Assembly (NCBI RefSeq): GCF_012720115.1
Contig: NZ_VNWN01000004.1
Coordinates: 372,001-436,000, forward strand
Length of the DNA: 64,000 nt
Source of the DNA: Sneathiella chinensis
Lineage (GTDB): Bacteria > Pseudomonadota > Alphaproteobacteria > Sneathiellales > Sneathiellaceae
Direction: 5' to 3'
Shown: one piece after another, positions 46,397 to 55,504 of the stretch
How positions within the stretch are numbered: the first letter of the stretch is position 1
How the letters are laid out: each line of letters opens with the position of its first letter
Notes under the pieces: model-generated
The model's database searches: none
What the model was told of the DNA's origin: nothing
The model's input: only the letters and a program-made list of their open reading frames with translations
Made by a program: the position numbers and the translations under genes

Positions 46397-47983
46397 CTAG
46401 TAGGACGATCCGAATATCACCTGCGGCAACCATGTGGCGATCTGCGGGAACATCGCCAGCAGGATCAGGCCGAAAATCTGGATCAGCACAAAGGGAATGA
46501 CCCCTTTATAGATCATGCTGGTGGTAACCTCGGGCGGGGCAACGCCGCGCAGGTAAAACAACGCAAACCCGAACGGCGGTGTCAGGAACGATGTTTGCAG
46601 GTTCATGGCAATCATGACGCCCAGCCACACCGGGTTGACATCCAGTTGCAAGATTACCGGGGCCACAATGGGAACCACCACAAAGGTGATTTCAATGAAG
46701 TCCAGAAAGAACCCGAGAACAAAGATGACCGCCATGACCATGAGGATGGCACCAAAGGCACCTCCGGGAAGGTTGGTCAGAAACTCGTGAACCATGTCGT
46801 CCCCGCCAAGACCCCGGAATACGAGGCTGAACAGGGCCGCACCGATCAGGATGACAAACACCATGGCGGAAATTTCCATGGTTGATTTACAGACATCCGT
46901 CAGGATACCGGCTTTGTGAACGCGGCGGAGGCTGATGAACAACCCATACAGCACGACACAAAGCAGCAGGACGCTGAGAACCAGCCCGACAATTGTTCCT
47001 GTCGAGAAGACCTCAAGCCCGACACGCAGGTCAAAGATATTGGCCAGTGCCAGCATCAGGAAAATGCTGATACCCGCGCCATAGATAAGCTTGCTGTGGG
47101 ATTCGTCCAACCGCAGGCCCGCCAGAAGAATGGCGCCAAGTCCGCCCACGGCAGCCGCTTCGGTCGGCGTGGCAAAGCCCATCAGGATGGACCCCAGAAC
47201 GGCGATGATCAGGATCACCGGTGGCAACAGGGCATGCAGGACCTGAAGGATGAAACTGCCCTCGATCTCGCCGATATCCTCGCGGGGGATCACAGGTGAA
47301 CTGGACGGTTTGACGATGGCCATGAACACCTGATACAGCATGTACAGGCCGACCAGCATCAAGCCCGGCAGCAGCGCCCCGGCGAACAAATCCCCAACCG
47401 AGACCGGTTCAGGAGACCAGTTGCCGATGGTCCGCTGGGCGTCCACATAAGCATTGGAAATCTGTTCCCCCAGCAGCACCAGAACGATGGAAGGGGGGAT
47501 GATCTGTCCCAGCGTCCCGGAAGCACAGATGGCCCCGCTTGCCAGTTTCGGATCATAGCCGCGCTTCAACATGGTTGGCAGGGACATCAGTCCCATGGTG
47601 ACCACGGTTGCGCCAACGATCCCGGTTGAGGCCGCCAACAGCGCGCCCACCACGAAAACGGAGATACCAAGGCCGCCGCGCATCTTTCCGAACAGCATAC
47701 CCATGGTTTCCAGAAGTTCCTCGGCCACGCGGGAGCGTTCCAGCATGACCCCCATGAACACAAAGAGCGGTACGGCGATCAGCACCTCGTTCCACATGGC
47801 GTTGCCGAACACCCGCGAGGGCATGGCACCAAGGATACTGAAGTCGAAAATGCCGACAATCCAACCCAGACCGGCCACAAACAGGGCGACCCCGGACAAG
47901 GTGAAGGCCACCGGAAAGCCCGCCATGAGGCAGGCAACAGCCAGAAGGAACATTCCAATGGCAAAAATCTCTACAAGTTCCAT
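46397..47983 (-). CDS. dctM: TRAP transporter large permease (DctM family)
   Basis: A 528-residue inner-membrane carrier with about 13 spans and the translocating subunit of a sodium-driven TRAP uptake system. Typical blocks are MLFGKMRGGLGISVFVVGALLAAS, LMSLPTMLKRGYDPKLASGAICASGTLGQIIPPSIVLV and the C-terminal NLQTSFLTPPFGFALFYLRG. It has a longer central loop than the smallest DctM proteins. It starts 3 bases after the dctQ stop. Confidence 0.95.
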   Translation of the reverse strand: MELVEIFAIGMFLLAVACLMAGFPVAFTLSGVALFVAGLGWIVGIFDFSILGAMPSRVFGNAMWNEVLIAVPLFVFMGVMLERSRVAEELLETMGMLFGKMRGGLGISVFVVGALLAASTGIVGATVVTMGLMSLPTMLKRGYDPKLASGAICASGTLGQIIPPSIVLVLLGEQISNAYVDAQRTIGNWSPEPVSVGDLFAGALLPGLMLVGLYMLYQVFMAIVKPSSSPVIPREDIGEIEGSFILQVLHALLPPVILIIAVLGSILMGFATPTEAAAVGGLGAILLAGLRLDESHSKLIYGAGISIFLMLALANIFDLRVGLEVFSTGTIVGLVLSVLLLCVVLYGLFISLRRVHKAGILTDVCKSTMEISAMVFVILIGAALFSLVFRGLGGDDMVHEFLTNLPGGAFGAILMVMAVIFVLGFFLDFIEITFVVVPIVAPVILQLDVNPVWLGVMIAMNLQTSFLTPPFGFALFYLRGVAPPEVTTSMIYKGVIPFVLIQIFGLILLAMFPQIATWLPQVIFGSSY

Positions 47984-47986
47984 TGC

Positions 47987-48529
47987 TTAGATGACCTCCA
48001 GCTTTTCTTCTTCATGGGGTTTTTCATGTCCGGTCAGGATCAGAATGGAATGAAGAATGGTGGAAATGCCCTGTAGGATCATCATGCCACAAAAAATGAC
48101 GATGACAGTTTTCAGGCCGTAAACGAACGGAATGCCGCTGGTCTCGCGGGAGATTTCAAGGATTTCCCAAGACTTGGCTACGTATGACCAGCTAAGCAGA
48201 AGGATGACCAGACACACCGGGATCAAAAAGAACAGGGTGCCGAGCGCATCGATGATGGCTTTGGTTTTCGGGGTGGTGTCGGCGTAAAAGATATCAACGC
48301 GAACATGCCCCCCATGAAGGAGTGTATAGGCGGATCCCAGCATGAACAGCAGGGCATGTGAATAGATAATGGTTTCCTGAACGGCGATTGAACCGATGCC
48401 GAAAACGTAGCGCGCAAGGACGACAGCGAACTGTACCAGGACCATCACAAGTGCCAGCCATGATACATATTTTCCCACAAAATCGCTGAACCCATCGATC
48501 CTGCGCGCAATGGAGGCAAGACCAGTCAA
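47987..48529 (-). CDS. dctQ: TRAP transporter small permease (DctQ family)
   Basis: A 180-residue membrane protein with four spans that pairs with the DctM-like subunit. DctQ features include FAVVLARYVFGIGSIAVQETIIYSHALLFMLGSAYTLLHGGHVRVDIFY in the first half. It overlaps no other gene, but the 3-base gap to dctM implies co-translation. A strong terminator separates it from the binding-protein gene upstream. Confidence 0.94.
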   Translation of the reverse strand: MTGLASIARRIDGFSDFVGKYVSWLALVMVLVQFAVVLARYVFGIGSIAVQETIIYSHALLFMLGSAYTLLHGGHVRVDIFYADTTPKTKAIIDALGTLFFLIPVCLVILLLSWSYVAKSWEILEISRETSGIPFVYGLKTVIVIFCGMMILQGISTILHSILILTGHEKPHEEEKLEVI

Positions 48530-48621
48530 ATGATTTTCTCCCTGAAAAATCAGAACATCAACAATTAGGATTCCCTAGTGGCCTTATAAGGGAAACCTGT
48601 TTTCTTGGCAAATAGCAGAAG

Positions 48622-48657
48622 AAAAAAAGGCCTGTACCGCACCGCGATACAGGCCTG
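48622..48657 (-). terminator. Intra-operon terminator between the TRAP binding-protein and permease genes
   Basis: On the minus strand AGGCCTGTA and TACAGGCCT form a 9-bp stem, followed by seven T residues. It lies about 20 bases after the dctP stop, so most transcripts should end here and only some reach dctQ and dctM. Confidence 0.9.
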
Positions 48658-48677
48658 CATTTTCCGACCCTTCAGGG

Positions 48678-49769
48678 TTAGCCGCCGTATTTGAACGGAA
48701 GGCGACGGGCCTTGGCATAGGCTTCGTCCGCATATTTGCCCATGGCAATGGCGTTCTTACGGAAGCTGACAAAGCTGTCATAGACCTTGCGGGTGATCTT
48801 GTCCGTGTTGGCCACATCCGCCATCACCTGACCGGATGCCTCGCCCATGGCATTGAGGATGTCATCCGCGGTTTTCTTGATCTGGACACCATGCTTGGTG
48901 ACAAGGGTCTCAAGCGCGGCACCGTTGCGGGCGTTGAATTCCGCATAGAGATAGTTGTTCTCTGCGGTAGCGGCGTCCTGAACCAGGGCTTTTTCAGACT
49001 CGCTGAAGCCTTCCCAGACCTTGGAGTTGATCCCGACACCCAGTGAGGAGCCCGGCTCATGGAAGCCCGGATAGTAGTAGTATTTGGCGACCTTGTAGAA
49101 ACCGAAGGCCAGATCGTTCCACGGACCAACCCATTCGGTGGCGTCGATGGCACCGGATTGCAGGGCCGGATAGATTTCACCGCCCGGTAGGGCCAGTGCA
49201 TTGGCACCGATCTTGTTGAGAACGTCACCGCCCAGACCCGGCATACGCATTTTCAGGCCCTTCATGTCTTCCAGGCTGTTGATTTCCTTGGTGAACCAGC
49301 CGCCCCACTGAACGCCGGTATTACCGCACAGCAGGTGCTTGATCCCGAACTGGGAGCCCAGTTCATCCCACAGTTCCTGACCGCCGCTGTGATGAATCCA
49401 GGCGTCCATTTCATTGGCTGTCAGGCCAAAGGGAACGGAAGCGAAGAAGTTGTAGGCCTGGGATTTGCCTTTCCAGTAATAGTCCGCACCGTGATACATG
49501 TCGGCGGTTCCCTGAGAGACCGCATCGAAACTTTCAAAGGCAGGGACCAGTTCGCCGGCAGCGAAAACCTTAACGGTCAGTTTTCCGTCGCTGGCTTTGG
49601 TGATCCGGTCAGCGAAACGCTGTGCCCCGGTCCCGAGACCCGGGAAATTCTTTGGCCAGGTGGTGACCATTTTCAGTTCTCTTTTGCCCTGCGCGATGGC
49701 GGGTTTGGCAAAAGTCGCGGCACCAACAGCCAAGCCTGCTGCGCCGGTCAATACGGAGCGACGATCCAT
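48678..49769 (-). CDS. dctP: TRAP transporter solute-binding protein (TakP/DctP family)
   Basis: A 363-residue periplasmic protein. The N-terminus MDRRSVLTGAAGLAVGAATF ends with AKPAIAQ and has a twin-arginine, Tat-like export signal. The mature sequence is close to the alpha-keto acid binder TakP of Rhodobacter: AGELVPAFESFDAVSQG, CGNTGVQWGGWF, LKMRMPGLGGDV with the ligand-contacting Arg, ALQSGAIDATEWVGP and YYYYPGFHEPGSS. This supports a 2-oxo acid, lactate or similar monocarboxylate ligand; I did not test this. A promoter lies upstream, and a terminator follows the stop. Confidence 0.93.
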   Translation of the reverse strand: MDRRSVLTGAAGLAVGAATFAKPAIAQGKRELKMVTTWPKNFPGLGTGAQRFADRITKASDGKLTVKVFAAGELVPAFESFDAVSQGTADMYHGADYYWKGKSQAYNFFASVPFGLTANEMDAWIHHSGGQELWDELGSQFGIKHLLCGNTGVQWGGWFTKEINSLEDMKGLKMRMPGLGGDVLNKIGANALALPGGEIYPALQSGAIDATEWVGPWNDLAFGFYKVAKYYYYPGFHEPGSSLGVGINSKVWEGFSESEKALVQDAATAENNYLYAEFNARNGAALETLVTKHGVQIKKTADDILNAMGEASGQVMADVANTDKITRKVYDSFVSFRKNAIAMGKYADEAYAKARRLPFKYGG

Positions 49770-49861
49770 TTATATTCTCCCTGTAATAAACATTACGGTT
49801 CCCTGTTAAGATCCGCAGATGTTGTTTATGAAGAGCCGGGAAGACCGACCCTAGACGGTTG

Positions 49862-49889
49862 AGTATAAAAAAAGTCTGTATAAAGGCAA
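49862..49889 (-). promoter_or_regulatory. Sigma70 promoter of the TRAP operon
   Basis: On the minus strand TTGCCT (49884-49889) and TATACT (49862-49867) are separated by 16 bases, placing the start near 49855 with a leader of about 86 bases. Confidence 0.55.
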
Positions 49890-49975
49890 CCGCAAGTATG
49901 GTTGGGGAGAGCAGAAAAATACTCTTTTTCAGTATTTTCCTTATATTTTCAAAATGTTGTCCGGATTTCGGGGCC

Positions 49976-50689
49976 TCAAAGAGGTTGCCAGCCTTCCTTG
50001 GTCAGAATCTCGGCTGGCTGGTACCGTTCCTTGTAGGACATCTTTGGGCTTTGGGCGATCCAGTATCCGAGATAGACATTGGGCATGGCCAGATATTTGG
50101 CCTGCAGGATGTGCCACAGGATCAGGAAGGTGCCGGGACTGCGCTTTTCTTCGTCCGGATCAAAATAGCTGTATACAAGGGAGAGCCCGTCATCCATCAG
50201 GTCCGTCAGACAGACCCCGTAAAGGGTGCCGTCGGCCCGCCTGAATTCCACCAGTTGGGAGCGTACCGGGCTGTCCTCGACCATGGCCTGATAGTCGCTG
50301 TAATCCATATCGACCATGCCGCCATCGGAATGGCGGTGGGTCAGGTAGCGGTGAAACAGGGCGTAATGCTCATCGGTTGCGAGGGGGGGCTTTTCCGTGA
50401 CTTTCAGGTCGCGGTTGCGGCTCCAGATTCGCTTGAACGACTTGTTGAGGGTGAAATCCTTGGCCTTGACGCGGATGGGAATGCAGGCGTTGCACCCCTC
50501 GCAGGCTGGACGATAGGCAAGGTCCTGACTGCGCCTGAAGCCTGCCAGACTGAGGGCGTTGTGGAGGTGATCGGGCTCCTCTCCGGCAAGGAGGGTTACG
50601 ATTTTCCGTTCCAGTCGGCCAGTCAGATAGGGGCAGGGGGCAGGCGGAGTCGAAAAGAAAAATCGTGATGGAATTTCGACTCGTTTCAT
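49976..50689 (-). CDS. bpt: Aspartate/glutamate leucyltransferase (Bpt)
   Basis: A 237-residue GNAT-like enzyme that adds leucine to proteins with N-terminal Asp or Glu, marking them for the ClpS-ClpAP route. The N-terminal cysteine set is present in PCPYLTGRLERKIVT and YRPACEGCNACIPIRV, and the C-terminal domain has the conserved segment GTFLILWHILQAKYLAMPNVYLGYWI, followed by MSYKERYQPAEIL. The family is also annotated as arginyltransferase (Ate). It is transcribed alone, with intergenic sequence on both sides. Confidence 0.94.
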   Translation of the reverse strand: MKRVEIPSRFFFSTPPAPCPYLTGRLERKIVTLLAGEEPDHLHNALSLAGFRRSQDLAYRPACEGCNACIPIRVKAKDFTLNKSFKRIWSRNRDLKVTEKPPLATDEHYALFHRYLTHRHSDGGMVDMDYSDYQAMVEDSPVRSQLVEFRRADGTLYGVCLTDLMDDGLSLVYSYFDPDEEKRSPGTFLILWHILQAKYLAMPNVYLGYWIAQSPKMSYKERYQPAEILTKEGWQPL

Positions 50690-50777
50690 CAGGGTGTGTG
50701 TTCCTCTCTTGCCGTCAATATGAGGGTAACGCGCTTTGGAAGTTTAGCAAATTTTCGGATAAAAAACCGCTAAAATA

Positions 50778-52628
50778 CTAAAGAAGACCGTAATAAAAGG
50801 GCGCAAACAGTGAAAAAATAATCCACAGCAGCACCACCAGCGGTGCCCCCGCCTTGAAAAAGTCCATGAACTTGTAGTGCCCCGGCCCCATAACGAGAAG
50901 ATTCGTCTGATACCCCATGGGGGTTGCGAAGGAGCAATTGGCGGCGAACAGGACCGCGAAAATAAACACCATCGGACTGACCCCAAGCCCTTCTGCCACA
51001 CTGATGGCGATGGGGGTGAACAGGACCGCGGTGGCATTGTTGCTGAGCACATTGGTGATGACCGCAACCAGCAGGAAGAAGGCGGAGAGGATAAACGCCG
51101 GACTGGCCCCCTGCATGGTGCCAAGAAGCTGGTCGGCGATATAGCTGGCACCGCCGGTGGCCTGCATGGCGGCCCCCAGTCCAAGCGCCGCCCAGATTAG
51201 CATCAGTACCTTTCTGTCGATGGAGCGGCTGGCTTGAAACACGTTGAGGCAACCCGACGCAATCATGGCCGTGGCCCCGGCAACTGCCGCCACCAGAATG
51301 GGCAGCAGGCCCGTCGCGGCAGAAATAACAACAGCGCCGAAAATTACTCGGGCCCGCCACGAGAGGGCGAGGGCGGGCAGTTCGCGGGCGGACCATTCCA
51401 GAAGCAATACATCCGGGTTGCTGCGAAGCTGCATGACGTTCTTCTGCTTGCCAAGCAGCAACAGCACATCGCCAGCCTCAAGACGGATATCCCGCATCCG
51501 GCTGGTCCGGATCATCCGGGACCGGCGCTGGATCCCCACAATCACGCAGCCCGTGCGGTAGTGGAAATTGATCTGGTGCAGGGCTCTGCCGATCATGCGG
51601 GAAGCCGGGGCGATCACCACTTCGGCCAGTGTCTGGTCCCGGACAGAGTGAATTTCGTGGGCATCCCCTTCGGCGGGCTCCTCGGTGTCCAGGAAGTCCT
51701 GCAGGATTTGCGGGTTGTCTGAAAAAGCCTCCGCTAGGGATTTCCGGGTTCCGGCAAAGACCACCAGATCATCCGGGCGCAGGGCCATGTCATCAAAGGG
51801 AGGCAGCAGAAGTTTGTCATTTCGCTGGATGAAGCGGATGGTGATATTGCGCAGGCTGGGGAATTGGCCTGCCACGGCGGTTTCCCCCACCAGCGGGCTG
51901 TCCGCGGAAATTTCCATCTGGACAATAAACTGTTTGCCGGACAGGTTCTCCAACCCATCCGAGGAAGCCTCGCGGTTGGGCAGGAGGCGGGGAATGATCA
52001 CAAGGGCATAGATCAGCCCTGAAACCGCAAGCACGGCACCGGGAATGGTGATGTCAAAAAAGGTGATGGCCGGTTGTCCCGCCTGCACGGCGGCGGCAGA
52101 CACCAGAAGGTTGGTGGACGAGCCGATCAGGGTTGTCATCCCGCCCAGAATGGACGCATAGCTGAGGGGGATCATCAGGGTCGATGTGCTGCGGTGCAGG
52201 CGTTCGGCAAGAGCGGTCATCAGCGGAATGAAGATCACAACCACCGGGGTGTTGTTCATGAAGGCACTGATGATCAGCACGGTCGCAAGCACAACGGCAA
52301 TGGCCATGACCGGGTGATGGCGTCGAAGGGTGACCAGAAGGCGGATCGGTTTTTCAAGGGCGCCCGTCCTGACCATTCCTTGCCCGACCACAAGAAGGGC
52401 CAGAACCGTGATCAGGGCCGGGTCGGCAAGACCCGCCAGAATATCCCGCGACTTCACCAGGATTTTTCCTGTTTCGTCTTGTAGCGGATAGATGTAAAAC
52501 AGCAGAAGAAGACCGGCGATTACAGCGGTAGCGGAGATTTCAAGTTCGATCCGTTCGCTGGCAAAGGAGATCATCGCAACAGCAATAAACCCGAACACGA
52601 TCCACATATGTAGTTGTGATTCAACCAT
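50778..52628 (-). CDS. SLC13/DASS-like permease with two RCK_C (TrkA-C) domains
   Basis: A 616-residue inner-membrane transporter. N-terminal spans (about 1-195) include the SLC13 hairpin signature MNNTPVVVIFIPLMTALAERLHRS and YASILGGMTTLIGSSTNLLVS. Two soluble RCK_C domains follow (about 210-295 and 310-395, the second ending LRLEAGDVLLLLG-like), then a second membrane half with LSNNATAVLFTPIAISVAEGLGVSP and MGYQTNLLVMGPGHYKFMDF. Relatives are sodium-coupled dicarboxylate or sulfate carriers; the substrate here is unknown. It is divergent from the FAD oxidoreductase gene, with about 170 bases between. Confidence 0.9.
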   Translation of the reverse strand: MVESQLHMWIVFGFIAVAMISFASERIELEISATAVIAGLLLLFYIYPLQDETGKILVKSRDILAGLADPALITVLALLVVGQGMVRTGALEKPIRLLVTLRRHHPVMAIAVVLATVLIISAFMNNTPVVVIFIPLMTALAERLHRSTSTLMIPLSYASILGGMTTLIGSSTNLLVSAAAVQAGQPAITFFDITIPGAVLAVSGLIYALVIIPRLLPNREASSDGLENLSGKQFIVQMEISADSPLVGETAVAGQFPSLRNITIRFIQRNDKLLLPPFDDMALRPDDLVVFAGTRKSLAEAFSDNPQILQDFLDTEEPAEGDAHEIHSVRDQTLAEVVIAPASRMIGRALHQINFHYRTGCVIVGIQRRSRMIRTSRMRDIRLEAGDVLLLLGKQKNVMQLRSNPDVLLLEWSARELPALALSWRARVIFGAVVISAATGLLPILVAAVAGATAMIASGCLNVFQASRSIDRKVLMLIWAALGLGAAMQATGGASYIADQLLGTMQGASPAFILSAFFLLVAVITNVLSNNATAVLFTPIAISVAEGLGVSPMVFIFAVLFAANCSFATPMGYQTNLLVMGPGHYKFMDFFKAGAPLVVLLWIIFSLFAPFYYGLL

Positions 52629-52800
52629 TGTCCTTGAATAATCCGCCGTTTCTGGTGTGTTTCTCTTTAAGAAGGTTAAAGTGAAAGACCCGAATTAACA
52701 TTAAAAATTTTGTCTGTCATGAAGAATACGTTCGAACCTTGAGCGTTCCTGTTTCCCTGCCCTTTCCCTATACTGTCCTTATTCAAAAGGATTGAAAGCC

Positions 52801-54069
52801 GTGTCCACCGAGACAAATTATTATTTTGCGACCTCAAACAAAAGCCTGACATTTCCGGAACTTCGCGGGGATGTGACGGCGGATGTCTGCGTTGTCGGGG
52901 CCGGGTTCACCGGCCTTGGGACAGCGCTGGAACTGGCCTTGCGGGGCTTGCGGGTTGTCGTGCTTGAGGCCCGGTGTGTTGGCTTTGGGGCATCGGGGCG
53001 AAGCGGCGGGCAGATCGCGTCCGGTTTTGCCGCCGGCATGATGGATGCCGCGTCTGAGGTCGGGGCCGATGATGCCCGGCTTTTGTGGCAGTTCTCGGAG
53101 GAAGCCAAGCGGATCCTGTATGGCCGGATCGAGCAACACGGGATCGAATGTGACCTGTTGCCGGGCGAGTTTTATTGTGTGCCCAACAGCTCCCACGAAA
53201 GCTGGTTGCGCGAAGAGCAGGCCTTTTGCGAAGAGAATTACGACTATACCGGTTACACTTGGTTGGACCGGGCGGAGTTGCAGGAGAGGATCAGCACGGA
53301 TCGATATGCGGGGGCGCTTTATGATCGGGAAGGGGGCCATCTGCATCCCCTGAACTATACGCTGGGGTTGGCGGACGCTGCCCGCAAGGCCTCTGTGCAG
53401 ATATTCGAGAACTCGCCGGCGCTGGCCTTTGACAAGGGGAAAACCGTTACGGTGAAAACCCTGCGGGGACAGGTGACATGTACGCATCTGGTGCTGGCGG
53501 GGAATGCCTATCTGTCGAATTTCGAGATCCCGGCCAACCGCCGGATCATTCCGGTCAGTTCCGGCATGCTGGCCACCGAGCGGTTGCCGGATGAACTGGC
53601 GCGGGAGTTGATCCGAACCGAGGCCTGTTTTTGCGATACCTATGACAATCTGGATTATTTCAAGCTGACGCCGGATCAGCGGATCGTTTATGGCGGTCAG
53701 GACGAGGCGTTCAAGTTTGGCAGATCGGGAAACCGGGGTCTGCGCCGTCAGATGTTGAAAACCTTTCCGCAACTGAAGGATACCCGGATTGAATTCGAAT
53801 GGTCCGGCAAGGTCGCCATGACGCGCAACCGGCTGCCGGATATCGGGACCATGGGCGGGAATATTTTCTGGGCGCACGGATATTCAGGGCAGGGGGTTCC
53901 GCTGTCCGCCGTGGTCAGTGAAATTCTGGCCGATGCCATTTTGGGCGATGATGACCGGCTGCGGGTTTTCCAGCGGATCGAACACAGGAATATTCCGGGG
54001 CGCAAGCTGTTCCGGGCGCCGCTTCTGACGCTTGCGCTGCTTTGGTACAGGATCAAGGACCTGTTCTAG
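52801..54069 (+). CDS. FAD-dependent oxidoreductase, PuuB/OrdL-like (DAO family)
   Basis: A 422-residue flavoenzyme. The FAD-binding fold has DVCVVGAGFTGLGTALELALRG (GxGxxG, about 30-51), followed by VLEARCVGFGASGRSGGQIASG, which matches gamma-glutamylputrescine oxidase PuuB and related OrdL proteins. The C-terminal FAD segment is NIFWAHGYSGQGVPLSAV. No puu, spermidine or putrescine pathway gene is adjacent, so the amine substrate is a guess. GTG 52801 is preferred (AAAAGG 10 bases upstream); TTG 52792 is an alternative. The stop overlaps the convergent RDD gene by 4 bases. Confidence 0.86.
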   Translation: MSTETNYYFATSNKSLTFPELRGDVTADVCVVGAGFTGLGTALELALRGLRVVVLEARCVGFGASGRSGGQIASGFAAGMMDAASEVGADDARLLWQFSEEAKRILYGRIEQHGIECDLLPGEFYCVPNSSHESWLREEQAFCEENYDYTGYTWLDRAELQERISTDRYAGALYDREGGHLHPLNYTLGLADAARKASVQIFENSPALAFDKGKTVTVKTLRGQVTCTHLVLAGNAYLSNFEIPANRRIIPVSSGMLATERLPDELARELIRTEACFCDTYDNLDYFKLTPDQRIVYGGQDEAFKFGRSGNRGLRRQMLKTFPQLKDTRIEFEWSGKVAMTRNRLPDIGTMGGNIFWAHGYSGQGVPLSAVVSEILADAILGDDDRLRVFQRIEHRNIPGRKLFRAPLLTLALLWYRIKDLF

Positions 54070-54572
54070 GCAGGTTTGGGGTGGCTCCGCTTGATGACGC
54101 TGTTGGTGATGAAATCATGCAGCAACCGGCCTTTCGCATTGAACAGCGAGATTGCCAGCAACAGGAAGGATGTCAGGGCCATTGTCACGTAGAACAGCGC
54201 CGCATGAAGGAACGCGGTGATATAGTCCGGCTCGCGCCCGTCCAGAAGACAGACTTCAAGCCCCATCATGCGCATCCCAACCGTGGCATTCCATTGGCTG
54301 CCAACCGTCAGGGTGTGATATCCCAGCGGCACCATGGTGATCGCTAGCACAAGAATGGGCGTCAGGGTCCCCAAAGAGATAATCCCCATGAGGGCGGCAA
54401 TCACGTTGGCGGCAATGGTCAGGAAGAAGATACAGACAAGATCGATAATATAGGCGAATACGCGCTTGGAGCGGACGCCATCAAAATCGTCCGGTTGCTC
54501 TGTATACAGGGTCTCTTCCTCGAGGCCATCAAGAGATGACAGGGTAATCAAGGGATCTTTATTCTGGGCCAC
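54066..54572 (-). CDS. RDD-domain membrane protein
   Basis: A 168-residue protein whose main part is an RDD domain with four spans (about 35-150): SKRVFAYIIDLVCIFFLTIAA carries the R/D of the first helix, and VGMRMMGLEVCLLDG and KGRLLHDFITNSVI close the domain. The first 35 residues are acidic and soluble. RDD proteins are of mixed or unknown function; some are proposed transporters. The 3' end overlaps the convergent oxidoreductase gene by 4 bases. Confidence 0.88.
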   Translation of the reverse strand: MAQNKDPLITLSSLDGLEEETLYTEQPDDFDGVRSKRVFAYIIDLVCIFFLTIAANVIAALMGIISLGTLTPILVLAITMVPLGYHTLTVGSQWNATVGMRMMGLEVCLLDGREPDYITAFLHAALFYVTMALTSFLLLAISLFNAKGRLLHDFITNSVIKRSHPKPA

Positions 54573-54698
54573 TTTCTAAAACACTCCCCAAAGAGAAAAA
54601 ACTGTCTCTTGTTTACACTAGATGGTACTCGTATGCACGATTGCAAGATGATTGTAACACCACTTTTGCAGACACGGAACAATGCGGATTTCCACTTG

Positions 54699-55481
54699 AT
54701 GGTAATTAAAGAATCCCGACAAACAGGTTGGCCCCCCATTCTGGTCACGGCAGGGGTTCAGGCCGCCCTGTATTTTCTGGGGATGTTCATCCTTCCCCAT
54801 GTTGCCAACTGGACCGGGATGGGCGTACCCTTTTTCTGGCAGATGGTGGCGCAGGGCCTGTTGGCGGGATTGCTGACCTATCTGCTTCGGTTTTCCATGT
54901 GGTGGGTCGTTATTCAAGGGGTGGCACCGCCGCTGCTGGTGGTGTTCCTGATCCTTGATCCGCCGGTCTGGGTGTATCCGGTTCTGGTGGGCGGCTTGTT
55001 GCTGGTATTCTGGAATGTGGCCATCAACCGGGTGCCCCTGTATCTGACCAACCGGGCCACGGCGGATTGCTTGCACAGGCTGTTGCCTAAACGGGCTGGG
55101 TTGGCCGTTGCCGATCTTGGCAGCGGGTTTGGCGGGACGCTGCGGGTTCTCAGCCTGAAACGCCGGAACCAGACATTCTTCGGTCTTGAAACCGCCCCTG
55201 TCCCTTGGGGGATTTCAATTCTGCTGAACCGGTTGGCCGGTGCAGGAAACTATCGCATTCTGTTTCAGGATATCTGGAAGCAGGACCTGTCCGGGTTCGA
55301 TGTGGTTTACTGTTTCCTGTCCCCGGTTCCCATGCCCGCCCTTTATGAGAAGGCGAAGAAGGAAATGAAGCCCGGAAGCCTGTTCATCAGCAACAGTTTC
55401 ACTGTGCCGGACGTACCTCCAGACCGCACCCTTACCGTTGAGGACAGCCGCAAAACCACCCTGATGATCTGGACCCTTTAG
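54699..55481 (+). CDS. Membrane-anchored class I methyltransferase-like protein
   Basis: About 260 residues. The first 100 hold about three to four membrane spans (VTAGVQAALYFLGMFILP, WQMVAQGLLAGLLTYLLRF, VVIQGVAPPLLVVFLIL, and one more). The rest is a methyltransferase core with motif I in LAVADLGSGFGGTLRVLSL and the acidic motif II residue in FFGLETAPVPWG; the post-II strand is FDVVYCFLSPVPMPAL. The substrate is unknown; a membrane-bound or lipid substrate is an inference. The start is uncertain: codon use becomes typical only near ATG 54699, which I chose; ATG 54633 or TTG 54609 would extend it. Confidence 0.72.
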   Translation: MVIKESRQTGWPPILVTAGVQAALYFLGMFILPHVANWTGMGVPFFWQMVAQGLLAGLLTYLLRFSMWWVVIQGVAPPLLVVFLILDPPVWVYPVLVGGLLLVFWNVAINRVPLYLTNRATADCLHRLLPKRAGLAVADLGSGFGGTLRVLSLKRRNQTFFGLETAPVPWGISILLNRLAGAGNYRILFQDIWKQDLSGFDVVYCFLSPVPMPALYEKAKKEMKPGSLFISNSFTVPDVPPDRTLTVEDSRKTTLMIWTL

Positions 55482-55504
55482 GAAAAATCCTGCGGCAGAG
55501 GACG

